From positions 1-64,000 of the forward strand of contig NZ_FORR01000007.1 in assembly GCF_900114055.1 (NCBI RefSeq): a DNA stretch of 64,000 bases, read 5' to 3'. The DNA is from Thermoflavimicrobium dichotomicum. GTDB taxonomy: Bacteria > Bacillota > Bacilli > Thermoactinomycetales > Thermoactinomycetaceae. Position 1 is the stretch's first letter. Every line of letters starts with the position of its first letter. Shown here piece after piece: positions 33,863 to 42,307 of this stretch. The translations under genes and the position numbers were made by a program. The notes under the pieces are model-generated. The model saw only the letters and a program-made list of their open reading frames with translations. It searched no databases and was not told where the DNA came from.

Positions 33863-34086
33863 GGTGATTCCTCCATATATCTCCAGCTATATTAATATAT
33901 TCTACTACTACATGACCAAACTGTTCAATTGTCATGTATGGACTTCCATATTTATTTACTTTTACCAATTAAGAAAAAGCTCCTTCTGCAATTTGCTCAA
34001 GCTTTTTTCTGCCAGTTTTACATAGCGCTGTGTCATATGGATACATGCATGTCCATCCTCTTGCCGCATGGATCTAAAAACAGAAC

Positions 34087-34119
34087 AAAAAACCGAGCAC
34101 CTTATAGAAGGTCTCGGTT
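34087..34119 (-). terminator. Terminator of the DUF421 gene
   Basis: Stem AACCGAG (34091-34097) with CTCGGTT (34113-34119), plus an inner ACCTT/AAGGT stem. TTTTTT follows on the minus strand. Confidence 0.85.
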
Positions 34120-34156
34120 CGCCTGGTTTCATAATAAACCGTTCGTTTGAAAGAAG

Positions 34157-34852
34157 TTATTTATTTATATGATCTTCATATAAGTCTATATACAGTTGAT
34201 TATTTGAACCCAGTACCATATAGTTAACATCTTTCTGTTTTAATTTTCGCTTATGCAATTCTTTTTCCAACCACTCCATCGTCAAATTTCTGTTGGTCAA
34301 ATTTTCGACAATAATTTCTCCGTCTACAATCAATTCTGCAGGAAATGAACTGTTTGATGTTTTTAATGATAAATCTTTTCGAGTCACTGGAAGATACATG
34401 GGTTTCTTTAAAACGGATAATCCCCCGTCCATTTCCAGTATCGCGCATTCCACTTCATTGATATCAAAGATATCTTTTCTTCTTAAACTTTCATTAAGGA
34501 CTTCCAGGCTCATATTTATTTTAGACAGATTTTTTTCCAGAATTTTTCCTTTATCGATGAGTATCACCGGTTCTCCAATAATCCATTTTTTTAACGTACG
34601 GCTTTTTAATGCGAGATATGACAACAGAACGGCAAGGGCACTGAACAGTACGAAAGAAACCGCTAAATTAAAAGCATTCAGTTTCGTATCAAAAGCAAGA
34701 TTCCCTGCAATCGACCCTAAAGTAATACTCACGAAATAGTGCGTGTATGTCAGACGAGAAATGGCCTGTTTTCCAATGACATGAGTACTTAGGAGGAGTA
34801 AGAAAACAGAGAAGATCGTTCTTAAAATGGCTTCGATTAGGTCAGACATCAT
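34157..34852 (-). CDS. DUF421 membrane protein (YetF type)
   Basis: 231 residues: three N-terminal membrane helices (about 8-90), then the soluble DUF421 domain with GEPVILIDKGKIL and EVECAILEMDGGLSV. YetF-type proteins are found on spores and membranes of Bacillales, and some give resistance functions; the molecular role is not known. Starts at a double ATG after GAGGG. Confidence 0.85.
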   Translation of the reverse strand: MMSDLIEAILRTIFSVFLLLLSTHVIGKQAISRLTYTHYFVSITLGSIAGNLAFDTKLNAFNLAVSFVLFSALAVLLSYLALKSRTLKKWIIGEPVILIDKGKILEKNLSKINMSLEVLNESLRRKDIFDINEVECAILEMDGGLSVLKKPMYLPVTRKDLSLKTSNSSFPAELIVDGEIIVENLTNRNLTMEWLEKELHKRKLKQKDVNYMVLGSNNQLYIDLYEDHINK

Positions 34853-34978
34853 TTTCCCTCATAGTATGGCAAATTTTTATTTGTTGCCAATGGCGTTTTT
34901 ACTATTGTTGCCAAAAAGGGATTGAAATTAACCTCATTCCAAATTTAAACGGTTCGACTGGCATCACCCATGATTTAT

Positions 34979-35128
34979 TCAAGCTTTTCCAGCTTTTATG
35001 TAACCTTTCTTTTTTCCATCCGATAGCATGGGAATGAAGCAATTCTTTATGCCCTGTTTCACGCCAAGATGAGTGATCACGAGGGCTCCGTATAAAAACG
35101 CCAACGGAACCACGAACCATATTCTCAC
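34979..35128 (-). CDS. Possible 49-residue membrane protein
   Basis: From a GTG at 35128 the frame reads VRIWFVVPLAFLYGALV and more, one membrane helix and a basic tail ending at TGA 34979. Another frame opens at the ATG seven bases later with a better placed GGGTGAG, but its product is polar and unlike any protein I know. Either reading is uncertain. The surrounding 360-base gap between the carboxylase and DUF421 genes holds nothing else. Confidence 0.25.
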   Translation of the reverse strand: MRIWFVVPLAFLYGALVITHLGVKQGIKNCFIPMLSDGKKKGYIKAGKA

Positions 35129-35215
35129 CCTTTCTAACCATGCTATGGATCAAGAAAGGGGAATCGTACCGATTAGGCAAAAGGATGCAAATCCCGTTTA
35201 GATGAAAAGGCACTT

Positions 35216-36763
35216 TTATAGCGGAATATTGCCATGTTTCTTTGGCGGTCGGTTTTCCCGTTTATTACGCAACATCTCTAAAGCACTTTTCAATTTTTGG
35301 CGTGTTTCGCGCGGGTCGATCACATCATCCACCATTCCCATCGCTGCCGCCACGTATGGGTTGGCGAATTTCTCTTTATATTCCTCAATTTTTGCTCTTC
35401 GTGTTTCCTCAGGATTTTCACTTTCTTCAATTTCACGACGAAAAATGATATTCGCTGCTCCATCCGGCCCCATGACTGCTATTTCCGCACTCGGCCAAGC
35501 GAACACCAGATCTGCACCAATCGCCTTGCTATTGAGAGCTACATATGCACCACCAAAGGCTTTGCGAGTAATCACAGAAATCTTTGGAACGGTCGCTTCC
35601 GAATAAGCATACAAGATCTTAGCACCATGTCGGATAATCCCACGATGTTCCTGATTGACTCCCGGTAAAAATCCAGTGACATCGACAAAGGTAATGAGGG
35701 GAATATTGAAGCAATCACAGAAGCGAATAAAACGGCTCACTTTGTCGGAAGAGTCAATATCAAGCACTCCTGCCATAAATTTTGGCTGATTCGCCACAAT
35801 TCCTACGGTGTGTCCCGCAATCCGTCCAAAGCCGATGACAATGTTTTTGGCAAATTTCTCATGCACTTCCATGAAATCGCCGTTATCCACGATTAATTCA
35901 ATCAGTCGATGAACATCATACACCTTGGTTCCCTCTACTGGAACTGCATCCGCTATCTCTTCAATCCACCCATCATCTTCTTTGCAATAGACCCGTGGCG
36001 AATTTTCCGTATTATTTTGTGGCAGGAAACTGAGTAAACGCCGGACTTGCTCTAACACATCGGATTCCGTAGGAGCAGTAAAATGGACATTTCCGCTCAC
36101 ACTCGCATGCACTTTGGCGCCACCCAAATCTTCGGCACTGATTTTTTCTTTGGTTACCGCTTCAATCACTTTCGGGCCTGTAATAAACATTTGACTCGTA
36201 TCTTCCACCATAAAAACAAAATCTGTAATCGCCGGAGAGTAAACAGCTCCTCCTGCACAAGGACCCATGATCACGGAAATTTGGGGAATTACGCCAGAGT
36301 AAATCGCATTTCGATAGAAAATATGTCCATATCCATCCAATGAAACAACTCCTTCCTGAATTCGAGCACCACCTGAATCATTCAGTCCAATAATGGGTGC
36401 ACCATTTTTTGCTGCCAGATCCATAATACGTGCAATTTTAAGAGCATGCATTTCTCCCAGGGCTCCACCAAACACCGTAAAATCTTGTGCAAACACATAA
36501 ACCAAACGGCCATGTATCTTTCCATATCCGGTGACTACTCCTTCGCCTGGGGCTTCCACCAGATCCATACCAAAGTGAGTAGCCCGGTGTTCTACAAATG
36601 GATTGAGTTCCACAAAGGTGTCCTCATCCAGCAGCAATTGAATACGCTCACGGGCGGTTAATTTTCCACGCTCATGCTGTGCCCGAATCCGAAGTTCGCC
36701 ACCTCCCTGCTCTACTTTTTCTCTGCGACGTCTGAGTTCTTCGATTTTTTCCATCATATCCAT
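35216..36763 (-). CDS. Acyl-CoA carboxylase beta (carboxyltransferase) subunit
   Basis: 515 residues, two crotonase-like carboxyltransferase halves. The oxyanion-hole glycines are in GGARIQEGVVSLDGYG and FGGAYVALNSK, and the biotin site text GVVTGYGKIHGRLVYVFAQD is present. It transfers carboxyl from biotin to propionyl-CoA, or a similar acyl-CoA. Related proteins serve as methylmalonyl-CoA decarboxylase alpha subunits. No biotin carboxylase or carrier gene is nearby, so the partner must be elsewhere. It matches B. subtilis YqjD, also close to the YqjE peptidase. Confidence 0.9.
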   Translation of the reverse strand: MDMMEKIEELRRRREKVEQGGGELRIRAQHERGKLTARERIQLLLDEDTFVELNPFVEHRATHFGMDLVEAPGEGVVTGYGKIHGRLVYVFAQDFTVFGGALGEMHALKIARIMDLAAKNGAPIIGLNDSGGARIQEGVVSLDGYGHIFYRNAIYSGVIPQISVIMGPCAGGAVYSPAITDFVFMVEDTSQMFITGPKVIEAVTKEKISAEDLGGAKVHASVSGNVHFTAPTESDVLEQVRRLLSFLPQNNTENSPRVYCKEDDGWIEEIADAVPVEGTKVYDVHRLIELIVDNGDFMEVHEKFAKNIVIGFGRIAGHTVGIVANQPKFMAGVLDIDSSDKVSRFIRFCDCFNIPLITFVDVTGFLPGVNQEHRGIIRHGAKILYAYSEATVPKISVITRKAFGGAYVALNSKAIGADLVFAWPSAEIAVMGPDGAANIIFRREIEESENPEETRRAKIEEYKEKFANPYVAAAMGMVDDVIDPRETRQKLKSALEMLRNKRENRPPKKHGNIPL

Positions 36764-37030
36764 ATTTTTTTACTCCTTTCTTTGGTTCATAGGTTCGCAT
36801 AATTCAAGCAAAAACCCAATATATCTCGATACCACGGGATCGCATTTTCCAAACACTTAACAAGGAAACAGCTGAATTTATCTGCAAAGCGCTAAAAGAT
36901 AGGAGAGAAAGTGATCGTTTATCCCTCCCGGCCTAAAACACTTTCACTTCCTAATATAACAAATAATTTTGCTTTTGCCTTTCCTGAATAATAGACCGAC
37001 ATTTCTGGATATAATCATTGGAGATATCCT

Positions 37031-37120
37031 ATGAAACTGGTCGCATCCCCACAATACAAAAAATCGACATGGTTTGTTTATGGACAAATTCCCATCCTGT
37101 CAGCTACAATAGTTGTTTGA
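37031..37120 (+). CDS. Possible 29-residue leader peptide
   Basis: ATG at 37031 follows GGAGATATCC. The frame reads MKLVASPQYKKSTWFVYG and on to a TGA at 37120, 11 bases before the Prli42-like gene. A TATAAT stands at 37009-37014. The spacing would allow coupled translation, but no homologue is known to me. It lies in the 368-base gap between the carboxylase and Prli42-like genes; the rest of that gap shows only a GAAAGTG/CACTTTC hairpin. Confidence 0.3.
   Translation: MKLVASPQYKKSTWFVYGQIPILSATIVV
37081..37110 (+). promoter_or_regulatory. Possible sigma-A promoter of the Prli42-like gene
   Basis: TGGACA (37081-37086), 18 bases, TACAAT (37105-37110): five of six matches in each box. Transcription would begin just before the RBS GAGGTGA. 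Confidence 0.4.
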
Positions 37121-37131
37121 GGTGAGGCGTA

Positions 37132-37227
37132 TTGAAGCCAAAATGGGTGAAGATTATTACTTTTGTGGTTCTACTCACATTCTTGTTTACTTCTCTGATT
37201 AGTGGAGCCGTTTTTTTGTTACAATAA
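37132..37227 (+). CDS. Prli42-like stressosome membrane miniprotein
   Basis: A 31-residue peptide starting at TTG after GAGGTGA: a basic N-terminus (MKPKWVK) and one membrane helix (IITFVVLLTFLFTSLISGAV). Prli42 of Listeria, also 31 residues, anchors the stressosome to the membrane through RsbR. The K..VK start and LxxTLLxG-like helix agree with that family. The call rests on length and pattern; other single-helix peptides cannot be excluded. Confidence 0.6.
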   Translation: MKPKWVKIITFVVLLTFLFTSLISGAVFLLQ

Positions 37228-37323
37228 TCTTCAAGACGCTGTTTTTTGATGGCAAAATGCATTATACTGTTTAATGGAGTTTGTGAACGACTAGACATAT
37301 TCAGAAATTGGAGGGTATGTATC

Positions 37324-37509
37324 ATGTCAGAACTCGGTCATTACATGGAACCGATTCTTGTGGTCTGCACACTACTTGCAATCTGGGGAACTCTTTATAA
37401 CAAGAAAACTGGAAACAAACCTGGCTTTATCATCGGTGGTATACTAACCCTCGGTATGATTGGGATTACAGCTTTGGCACTTTATGATTTATTTGTTGGA
37501 CTGCAATAA
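37324..37509 (+). CDS. Small membrane protein (DUF2759-like)
   Basis: A 61-residue protein with two hydrophobic helices (ILVVCTLLAIWGTL, residues 10-23; IIGGILTLGMIGITALALY, residues 36-54) joined by a basic loop with KKTGNKPG. Size and layout resemble DUF2759 proteins of Bacilli. The start is MSELGHY behind GGAGGG. A terminator follows. Confidence 0.55.
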   Translation: MSELGHYMEPILVVCTLLAIWGTLYNKKTGNKPGFIIGGILTLGMIGITALALYDLFVGLQ

Positions 37510-37516
37510 TGTCCAA

Positions 37517-37557
37517 GAAAGGCTTTTATCTCTACATAGATGAAAGCCTTTTTTTGC
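37517..37557 (+). terminator. Terminator of the DUF2759-like gene
   Basis: Arms AAAGGCTTT and AAAGCCTTT (with further ATCT/AGAT pairing) are followed by TTTTTTT. Confidence 0.9.
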
Positions 37558-37621
37558 GCCTTGTTCCCCTTTTAGATCATCCATATCAAAAATCTTTTAA
37601 AAACAATTTAGGAGGAACTGC

Positions 37622-38392
37622 ATGAGCCAACCGTCATCAAATGATGAGCGATTCCATTCAAAGGTTTGGGAAGAGGATGATACACAAGTATTTTTGGAGA
37701 TGGGAGAGTTGTTTACTCCTCGTCGTACAGAGATCAGAGAGTCTATCATTCGTATGATACCGAAAAAGAAAGAGGATGCTTTTGTTGCCGTGGATATCGG
37801 ATGTGGTCAAGGATGGTTAAGCGAAGCTGTCCTGCGTCAGTTTCCCCATGCAGAAGTCATTGCCCTCGATGGCTCAGAACAGATGCTGAACCGAGCACAG
37901 CAACTCCTGGAAAAGTACCAGGAACGTGTCTCTTTTCAAAAATTTCGGTTGGAGAATCCAAACTGGATATCTTCTCTTTCAAAATCTGTGGATTGCTTTT
38001 TGAGCTCTTTAGTCATCCACCATCTAAATGACCAGGAAAAACGTGTTCTTTTCAAACAGCTGTATCAATCCCTCAATCCAAATGGTGTCTTGCTGATCGC
38101 GGATCTCGTTCGCCCACGAAGCGATTGGCAACGAAACTATTGGGAATTTGCATGGGAAGAGGAGGTTAAACGGCAATCCATCGAAAAATTCGGTGATTTA
38201 CGGGGGTATGATGCGTTCATCAAGGAAGAATGGAATCTGTATCGTCACCCCGATGATCCCGTCGATAAGCCTTCAAGTTTGTATGATCAACTGCAATGGC
38301 TTACGGAAGCCGGTTTTCAGGGAGTCGATGTGTTCTGGTTGAAGGCTGGCCATGCAGTTTTCGGTGGATTCAAATATTTCAATCAGGATTAA
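37622..38392 (+). CDS. Class I SAM-dependent methyltransferase
   Basis: A 256-residue Rossmann methyltransferase. Motif I is VAVDIGCGQGWLSEAV (about residues 56-71), the acidic end of strand 2 is VIALDGSEQML, and motif IV is VDCFLSSLVIHHL. Methyl acceptor unknown. AGGAGG stands before the ATG. Its transcript ends in a stem shared with the gene on the other strand. Confidence 0.8.
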   Translation: MSQPSSNDERFHSKVWEEDDTQVFLEMGELFTPRRTEIRESIIRMIPKKKEDAFVAVDIGCGQGWLSEAVLRQFPHAEVIALDGSEQMLNRAQQLLEKYQERVSFQKFRLENPNWISSLSKSVDCFLSSLVIHHLNDQEKRVLFKQLYQSLNPNGVLLIADLVRPRSDWQRNYWEFAWEEEVKRQSIEKFGDLRGYDAFIKEEWNLYRHPDDPVDKPSSLYDQLQWLTEAGFQGVDVFWLKAGHAVFGGFKYFNQD

Positions 38393-38431
38393 CCATTGGC
38401 CGATTTTGCCGCCATTCCCCAAGAAATGAAA

Positions 38432-38470
38432 AAATGACTTGAGACACCACTTAGGGAACTCAAGTCATTT
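38432..38470. terminator. Terminator between the methyltransferase and DUF4177 genes
   Basis: A perfect 12-bp stem (38432-38443 with 38459-38470). TTTTTTC follows on the minus strand; the plus-strand side is weaker. It lies between converging genes. Confidence 0.8.
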
Positions 38471-38536
38471 CGCATTTAAGCAGGAATTTAAATCATATGC
38501 CAAAATCAATCTTTCTAGCCTACCTGACAGTTTCTT

Positions 38537-38728
38537 TCAGTCAGTTTGTATTTTTCTTTCAAAAATAAGATCAATCGAACGTACAATACCTCCATTTTGT
38601 ATATGTTGGAGTATATTATTTAAACGCCATCCATCTTTTGCATGTTTTATGATAATTTCTTGATAATCCTTTTTCGTCTTGCCACTTATAAAACTCGACT
38701 CAACTGTAACAAACTTATATTCATACAT
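38537..38728 (-). CDS. DUF4177 family protein
   Basis: 63 residues. MYEYKFVTVE at the start, DYQEIIIKHAKDGWRLNNI in the middle and IDLIFERK at the end make the small alpha-beta fold of DUF4177. Function unknown. AGAGGAGAG precedes the ATG. Confidence 0.75.
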   Translation of the reverse strand: MYEYKFVTVESSFISGKTKKDYQEIIIKHAKDGWRLNNILQHIQNGGIVRSIDLIFERKIQTD

Positions 38729-38885
38729 ATAATCTCTCCTCTATTACACATGTAACTAATTTTAATTTTATCGCAATATTCGATTAAATAGAAGGGCACG
38801 AAGAATGGTTTTACCACCATCCGTCCAAGACTTAACAATAACCAAACATGCAGGATGGCACAGCCGCCACATTGTCTGGCGGCTA

Positions 38886-39530
38886 TCATCCAAATACTTT
38901 TTCAAAACCTTTGACAATCTGTTCCATCACTTCATCCATATCCACTTTTCTACCCAAAATTTGCTCCAGGGAAGTGACTCCATACTCTGTAATTCCACAC
39001 GGAATTATCGTCTGAAAATACCGCAAATCCGTATTCACGTTTAGAGCAAAGCCATGACTGGTTATATATCCCCGGCGCTTACGTCCACGATTGAATTTGA
39101 CTCCAATTGCGGCAATCTTCCTGTCTTCTACCCAGACACCGGTATATGCTTCTTTTCTACCGGCTTCAATTCCCCAATGCTTTAATGCCTGGATCATCGC
39201 TTCTTCCAAATCACGAAGATATTTCCTGGCATCATTTCCTTTTTCACCCAGATAAAACAGCGGATAGCCTACCAATTGTCCCGGGCCATGATAGGTAACA
39301 TCTCCTCCACGGTCAATTTCAACTACTTCAATTCCTTGTGCCTGATATTGATGAGGTGAAAGTAACAAATTTTGCTGGTGCGCCCCTCTTCCAAGCGTAA
39401 CCGTATGAGGATGTTCCAATAACAACAATTGATCGGGCAGATGCTCCTGATCGATGCGCTGAACCCATTTTTTCTGTAGATCCCATGCTTCCTGGTAAGA
39501 AACAAGCCCCAGTTTCTGTACAATAAACAA
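38886..39530 (-). CDS. lipB: Octanoyl-[acyl-carrier] protein transferase LipB
   Basis: A 214-residue enzyme that loads octanoate from acyl carrier protein onto lipoyl domains. Motif RGGDVTYHGPGQ at 74-85 and the catalytic pair Lys145 (IGVKF) and Cys178 (PCGI) are present. It starts with TTG after GGAGGG. This cysteine/lysine LipB type is not the usual one in Bacillus, which use LipM/LipL. It lies beside the bkd operon and not far from the second E2, the proteins that need lipoate. A GC-rich stem overlaps the stop codon, without a T run. Confidence 0.93.
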   Translation of the reverse strand: MFIVQKLGLVSYQEAWDLQKKWVQRIDQEHLPDQLLLLEHPHTVTLGRGAHQQNLLLSPHQYQAQGIEVVEIDRGGDVTYHGPGQLVGYPLFYLGEKGNDARKYLRDLEEAMIQALKHWGIEAGRKEAYTGVWVEDRKIAAIGVKFNRGRKRRGYITSHGFALNVNTDLRYFQTIIPCGITEYGVTSLEQILGRKVDMDEVMEQIVKGFEKVFG

Positions 39531-39540
39531 TCAAATCCCT

Positions 39541-39568
39541 CCAAACAAAAAGCATCCCAAAAGGATGC
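39541..39568 (-). terminator. Terminator directly before lipB
   Basis: Stem AGCATCC (39551-39557) with GGATGC (39563-39568); on the minus strand TTTTTGTTTGG follows. It would stop readthrough from bkdB into lipB. Confidence 0.7.
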
Positions 39569-39582
39569 AGAGACTATCCTTT

Positions 39583-39742
39583 AAATATGGATACGTTACT
39601 CCCACGCTTCGGGATGGATTCCTTCCTTCGTGACGACTTCTGTACCATCACGGCCACTCCGTAAGGAACCCATCCCTCCGCTTTATTGAAAACAGAACAC
39701 CTTTTTCATCCCTCCGATGGTGTTGTCCTGCAACATGAGGGT
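39583..39742. repeat. Intergenic repeat family B, copy 2
   Basis: The second copy of the roughly 105-base repeat found at 13475, with the same inverted core (GGGATGGATTCCTT with AAGGAACCCATCCC, one base changed in the left arm). CAACATGAGGGTC again follows about 45 bases later. It fills most of the 300-base gap between bkdB and lipB. Confidence 0.85.
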
Positions 39743-39745
39743 CTG

Positions 39746-39787
39746 TCGAAAAACGATTGACGGGATTCCAGCTGAAGAATCCCTGTC
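39746..39787 (-). terminator. Terminator of the bkd operon
   Basis: Stem GACGGGATTC (39759-39768) with GAATCCCTGTC (39777-39787, one bulge); on the minus strand AATCGTTTTTCG follows. Confidence 0.65.
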
Positions 39788-39830
39788 ATTTGCCAATATC
39801 ATCAGCACCTCAAAAGGATGCTGCACCTTC

Positions 39831-41138
39831 CTAAATTTGTGTATCCGGCCCAAAAGCTTCCAAACGCTCTTTAACGCGTTTCAAAAATTTCCCTGCCATC
39901 AGTCCATCTAAAATACGGTGATCAATGGACATACATAAATTGATCTGATCACGAATGGCAATCGCATCCTCTTTCACAACAGGCCGCTTCACAATGGACT
40001 CAAAAGATAAAATAGCCGCTTGTGGGTAGTTAATAATCGGTGAAGAAGCGATTGAGCCAAATGCCCCTGTATTATTGACTGTAAATGTTCCACCCTGCAA
40101 GTCGTTCAGCTCCAATTTGCCTTCTCTTGTCTTTTTGGCCAAACGATGTACTTCTTTGGCTAATCCCAAAATGCTCTTCTCATCAGCATCATGAATCACA
40201 GGAACAAAAAGTGCATCTTCTGTTGCTACAGCCAAGGAAATATTAATACGCTTCTTCAAAATAATTTTATCGCCAGCCCATACAGAATTCAAATAAGGAA
40301 ATTCTTTTAACGAATCAACCACTGCTTTAATAAAGAAAGGTACAAAGGTCAGACTGACCCCTTCACGTTGTTTGAACTCTTCTTTGAGCCGGTTTCGCAA
40401 TTCGACGAGCCCTGTGACATCTGCTTCCATCATGAGCCAGGCATGTGGAGCTTCATGTTTGCTCATGACCATTCGCTCTGCAATGGTACGTCGCACACCC
40501 GAAACAGGTACTTCGATATCTCCTTCTTCCAATACAACTCCAGATGGTTTGGCTTTTGGCTTATCTGGTATTTGCGATTCAGCTCTGGAAGGTTCTGGGG
40601 CGCCTTTGTTCCCTTCCCGTTGAAGAGCTTGCTTTTCTTCGACAGGCTCTGTAACTGCTGGCTGAATTCCTTTTCCTTCTTCGATTACTCTCAAGACATC
40701 TTTTCGAGTGATACGTCCGCCTTTCCCGGTTCCCTGAATGTTGGTCAAGTCAATCCCATTTTCTTGAGCCAAGCGCAAAACTGCTGGCGAATAGCGATGT
40801 TTCATCGATTGATCTTCTGCAACCTCTGCATGCGTTTCTTCCTTCGCTGCTTCCTCTGTATTTTCTTCCTCTCTGGCAAGAGTTTTTTCTTCGACTGCCC
40901 CTTCTTCTGCAATCCGGGCAATCCGTTTGCCAACCTCGACCGTCTCTCCTTCATTCACCAGGATCTCCGTCAACGTGCCTGAGATCGTAGATGGTACTTC
41001 AGCCGTTACTTTATCTGTTTCCACTTCACAAATGGGTTCATATTTTGCTACCTTATCTCCAGGCTTTTTCAGCCACTTGGCAATGGTTCCTTCTGTTACA
41101 CTCTCTCCCAGCTGCGGCATGAGAATATCTGTGGCCAT
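39831..41138 (-). CDS. bkdB: Branched-chain 2-oxoacid dehydrogenase E2 (lipoamide acyltransferase)
   Basis: 435 residues: a lipoyl domain with Lys43 in EVETDKVTAEV, an Ala/Glu/Pro linker, a peripheral subunit-binding domain (SPAVLRLAQENGIDL, about 118-150), and the catalytic domain ending in the His/Asp pair SIDHRILDG. It transfers branched acyl groups from E1 to CoA. It is the last gene of the operon, 168 bases after bkdAB, with a hairpin in the gap. Confidence 0.93.
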   Translation of the reverse strand: MATDILMPQLGESVTEGTIAKWLKKPGDKVAKYEPICEVETDKVTAEVPSTISGTLTEILVNEGETVEVGKRIARIAEEGAVEEKTLAREEENTEEAAKEETHAEVAEDQSMKHRYSPAVLRLAQENGIDLTNIQGTGKGGRITRKDVLRVIEEGKGIQPAVTEPVEEKQALQREGNKGAPEPSRAESQIPDKPKAKPSGVVLEEGDIEVPVSGVRRTIAERMVMSKHEAPHAWLMMEADVTGLVELRNRLKEEFKQREGVSLTFVPFFIKAVVDSLKEFPYLNSVWAGDKIILKKRINISLAVATEDALFVPVIHDADEKSILGLAKEVHRLAKKTREGKLELNDLQGGTFTVNNTGAFGSIASSPIINYPQAAILSFESIVKRPVVKEDAIAIRDQINLCMSIDHRILDGLMAGKFLKRVKERLEAFGPDTQI

Positions 41139-41177
41139 AACATGTGTACCCCCTTAATTTGTCCATTCCACAAGAAT

Positions 41178-41203
41178 GGGATCATCTGTCCCGAAATGAT
41201 CCC
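41178..41203. other. Stem-loop between bkdAB and bkdB
   Basis: A perfect 8-bp stem, GGGATCAT (41178-41185) with ATGATCCC (41196-41203), with no T run. It may protect the upstream message or set the E1:E2 ratio. Confidence 0.45.
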
Positions 41204-41306
41204 TTTACATGGGCACGCGATTGGGCATATGACTCCCTTGATCCAAAGGCTCAACCCATCCCCTGATCGCTGTCTGACGAAAAACGAAAGGATGTAATCT
41301 CTATGG

Positions 41307-42290
41307 CTAAAACTCTGCCAGCTCCCGAATCGCCTTGGCTATTTTTTCCGGACTTGGCATAAATTCTTTTTCTAATGGTGGGCTATAGGGCATCGCTGGC
41401 ACATCTGGACCGCATAAACGACGAATGGGCGCATCCAGCTCAAAAAACGCTTCTTCAGCAATGACAGCTGCCACTTCACCAGCAAACCCTCCGGTCAGGT
41501 TGTCTTCATGAATGATCAGGACTTTTCCCGTTTTTGCTACCGCCTCGATAACTGCTTCCTTGTCCAATGGGATTAATGTACGCAAATCCAACACATGAAC
41601 ACTGATTCCCTCTTCTGCCAATTCTTCTGCCGCTTTCAAAGCAAAATGGAGGGTAAGTCCATAGGAAATAACTGTAACATCTGTTCCTTCTCGTTTGACT
41701 TCTGCTTTTCCGATCGGGATCGTATAATCTTCTTCTGGGACTTCTTCTTTAATCAAACGATAGCAACGTTTATGCTCAAAGAAGAGAACAGGATCTTCAT
41801 CACGGATGGCCGCCTTTAACAGTCCTTTGACATCATAAGGTGTTGACGGCATCACAATTTTCAAACCTGGAACGCCAGCAAATATCTTTTCTACACTTTG
41901 CGAATGATATAACGCACCATGTACCCCACCGCCATAAGGCGCTCGAATGACGAGCGGACAATTCCATGCCCCGTTGGAGCGATAACGAAGTTTAGCCGCT
42001 TCACTAACAATTTGGTTAACAGCAGGCATGATAAAATCTGCGAATTGAATCTCTGCGACGGGTCGCATCCCATACGCAGCTGCCCCAATCGCTACCCCCA
42101 CAATAGCCGACTCTGTAAGGGGGGTATCCAATACACGCTTTTCTCCAAATTGTTCATATAGCCCTGCCGTAGCTCGAAACACGCCACCACGCACGCCCAC
42201 ATCCTCACCTAAAATAAACACACGTGCATCGCGTTCCATTTCTTCTTTCAACGCCAGGGTCACCGCATCAATATAACTTATCACCGGCAT
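41307..42290 (-). CDS. bkdAB: Branched-chain 2-oxoacid dehydrogenase E1 beta
   Basis: 327 residues, the same length as BkdAB of B. subtilis. Transketolase pyrimidine domain (VFILGEDVGVRGGVFRAT, DTPLTESAIVGVAIGAA, Glu for thiamine activation) and C-terminal domain (VIHEDNLTGGFAGEVAA) are intact. It forms an alpha2beta2 E1 with BkdAA, 17 bases upstream. Confidence 0.94.
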   Translation of the reverse strand: MPVISYIDAVTLALKEEMERDARVFILGEDVGVRGGVFRATAGLYEQFGEKRVLDTPLTESAIVGVAIGAAAYGMRPVAEIQFADFIMPAVNQIVSEAAKLRYRSNGAWNCPLVIRAPYGGGVHGALYHSQSVEKIFAGVPGLKIVMPSTPYDVKGLLKAAIRDEDPVLFFEHKRCYRLIKEEVPEEDYTIPIGKAEVKREGTDVTVISYGLTLHFALKAAEELAEEGISVHVLDLRTLIPLDKEAVIEAVAKTGKVLIIHEDNLTGGFAGEVAAVIAEEAFFELDAPIRRLCGPDVPAMPYSPPLEKEFMPSPEKIAKAIRELAEF

Positions 42291-42307
42291 CCAAACATTC
42301 CCCTTTC

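Noticed and set aside
34902-35213. Minus-strand 103-codon frame between the carboxylase and DUF421 genes
   Set aside because: No recognisable fold and odd composition (many Trp, His, Lys); the internal ATG has a fair RBS, but another frame there gives a more protein-like product.
40368-40982. 204-codon plus-strand frame over bkdB
   Set aside because: Antisense shadow of the E2 gene; Phe/Cys-rich with no RBS.
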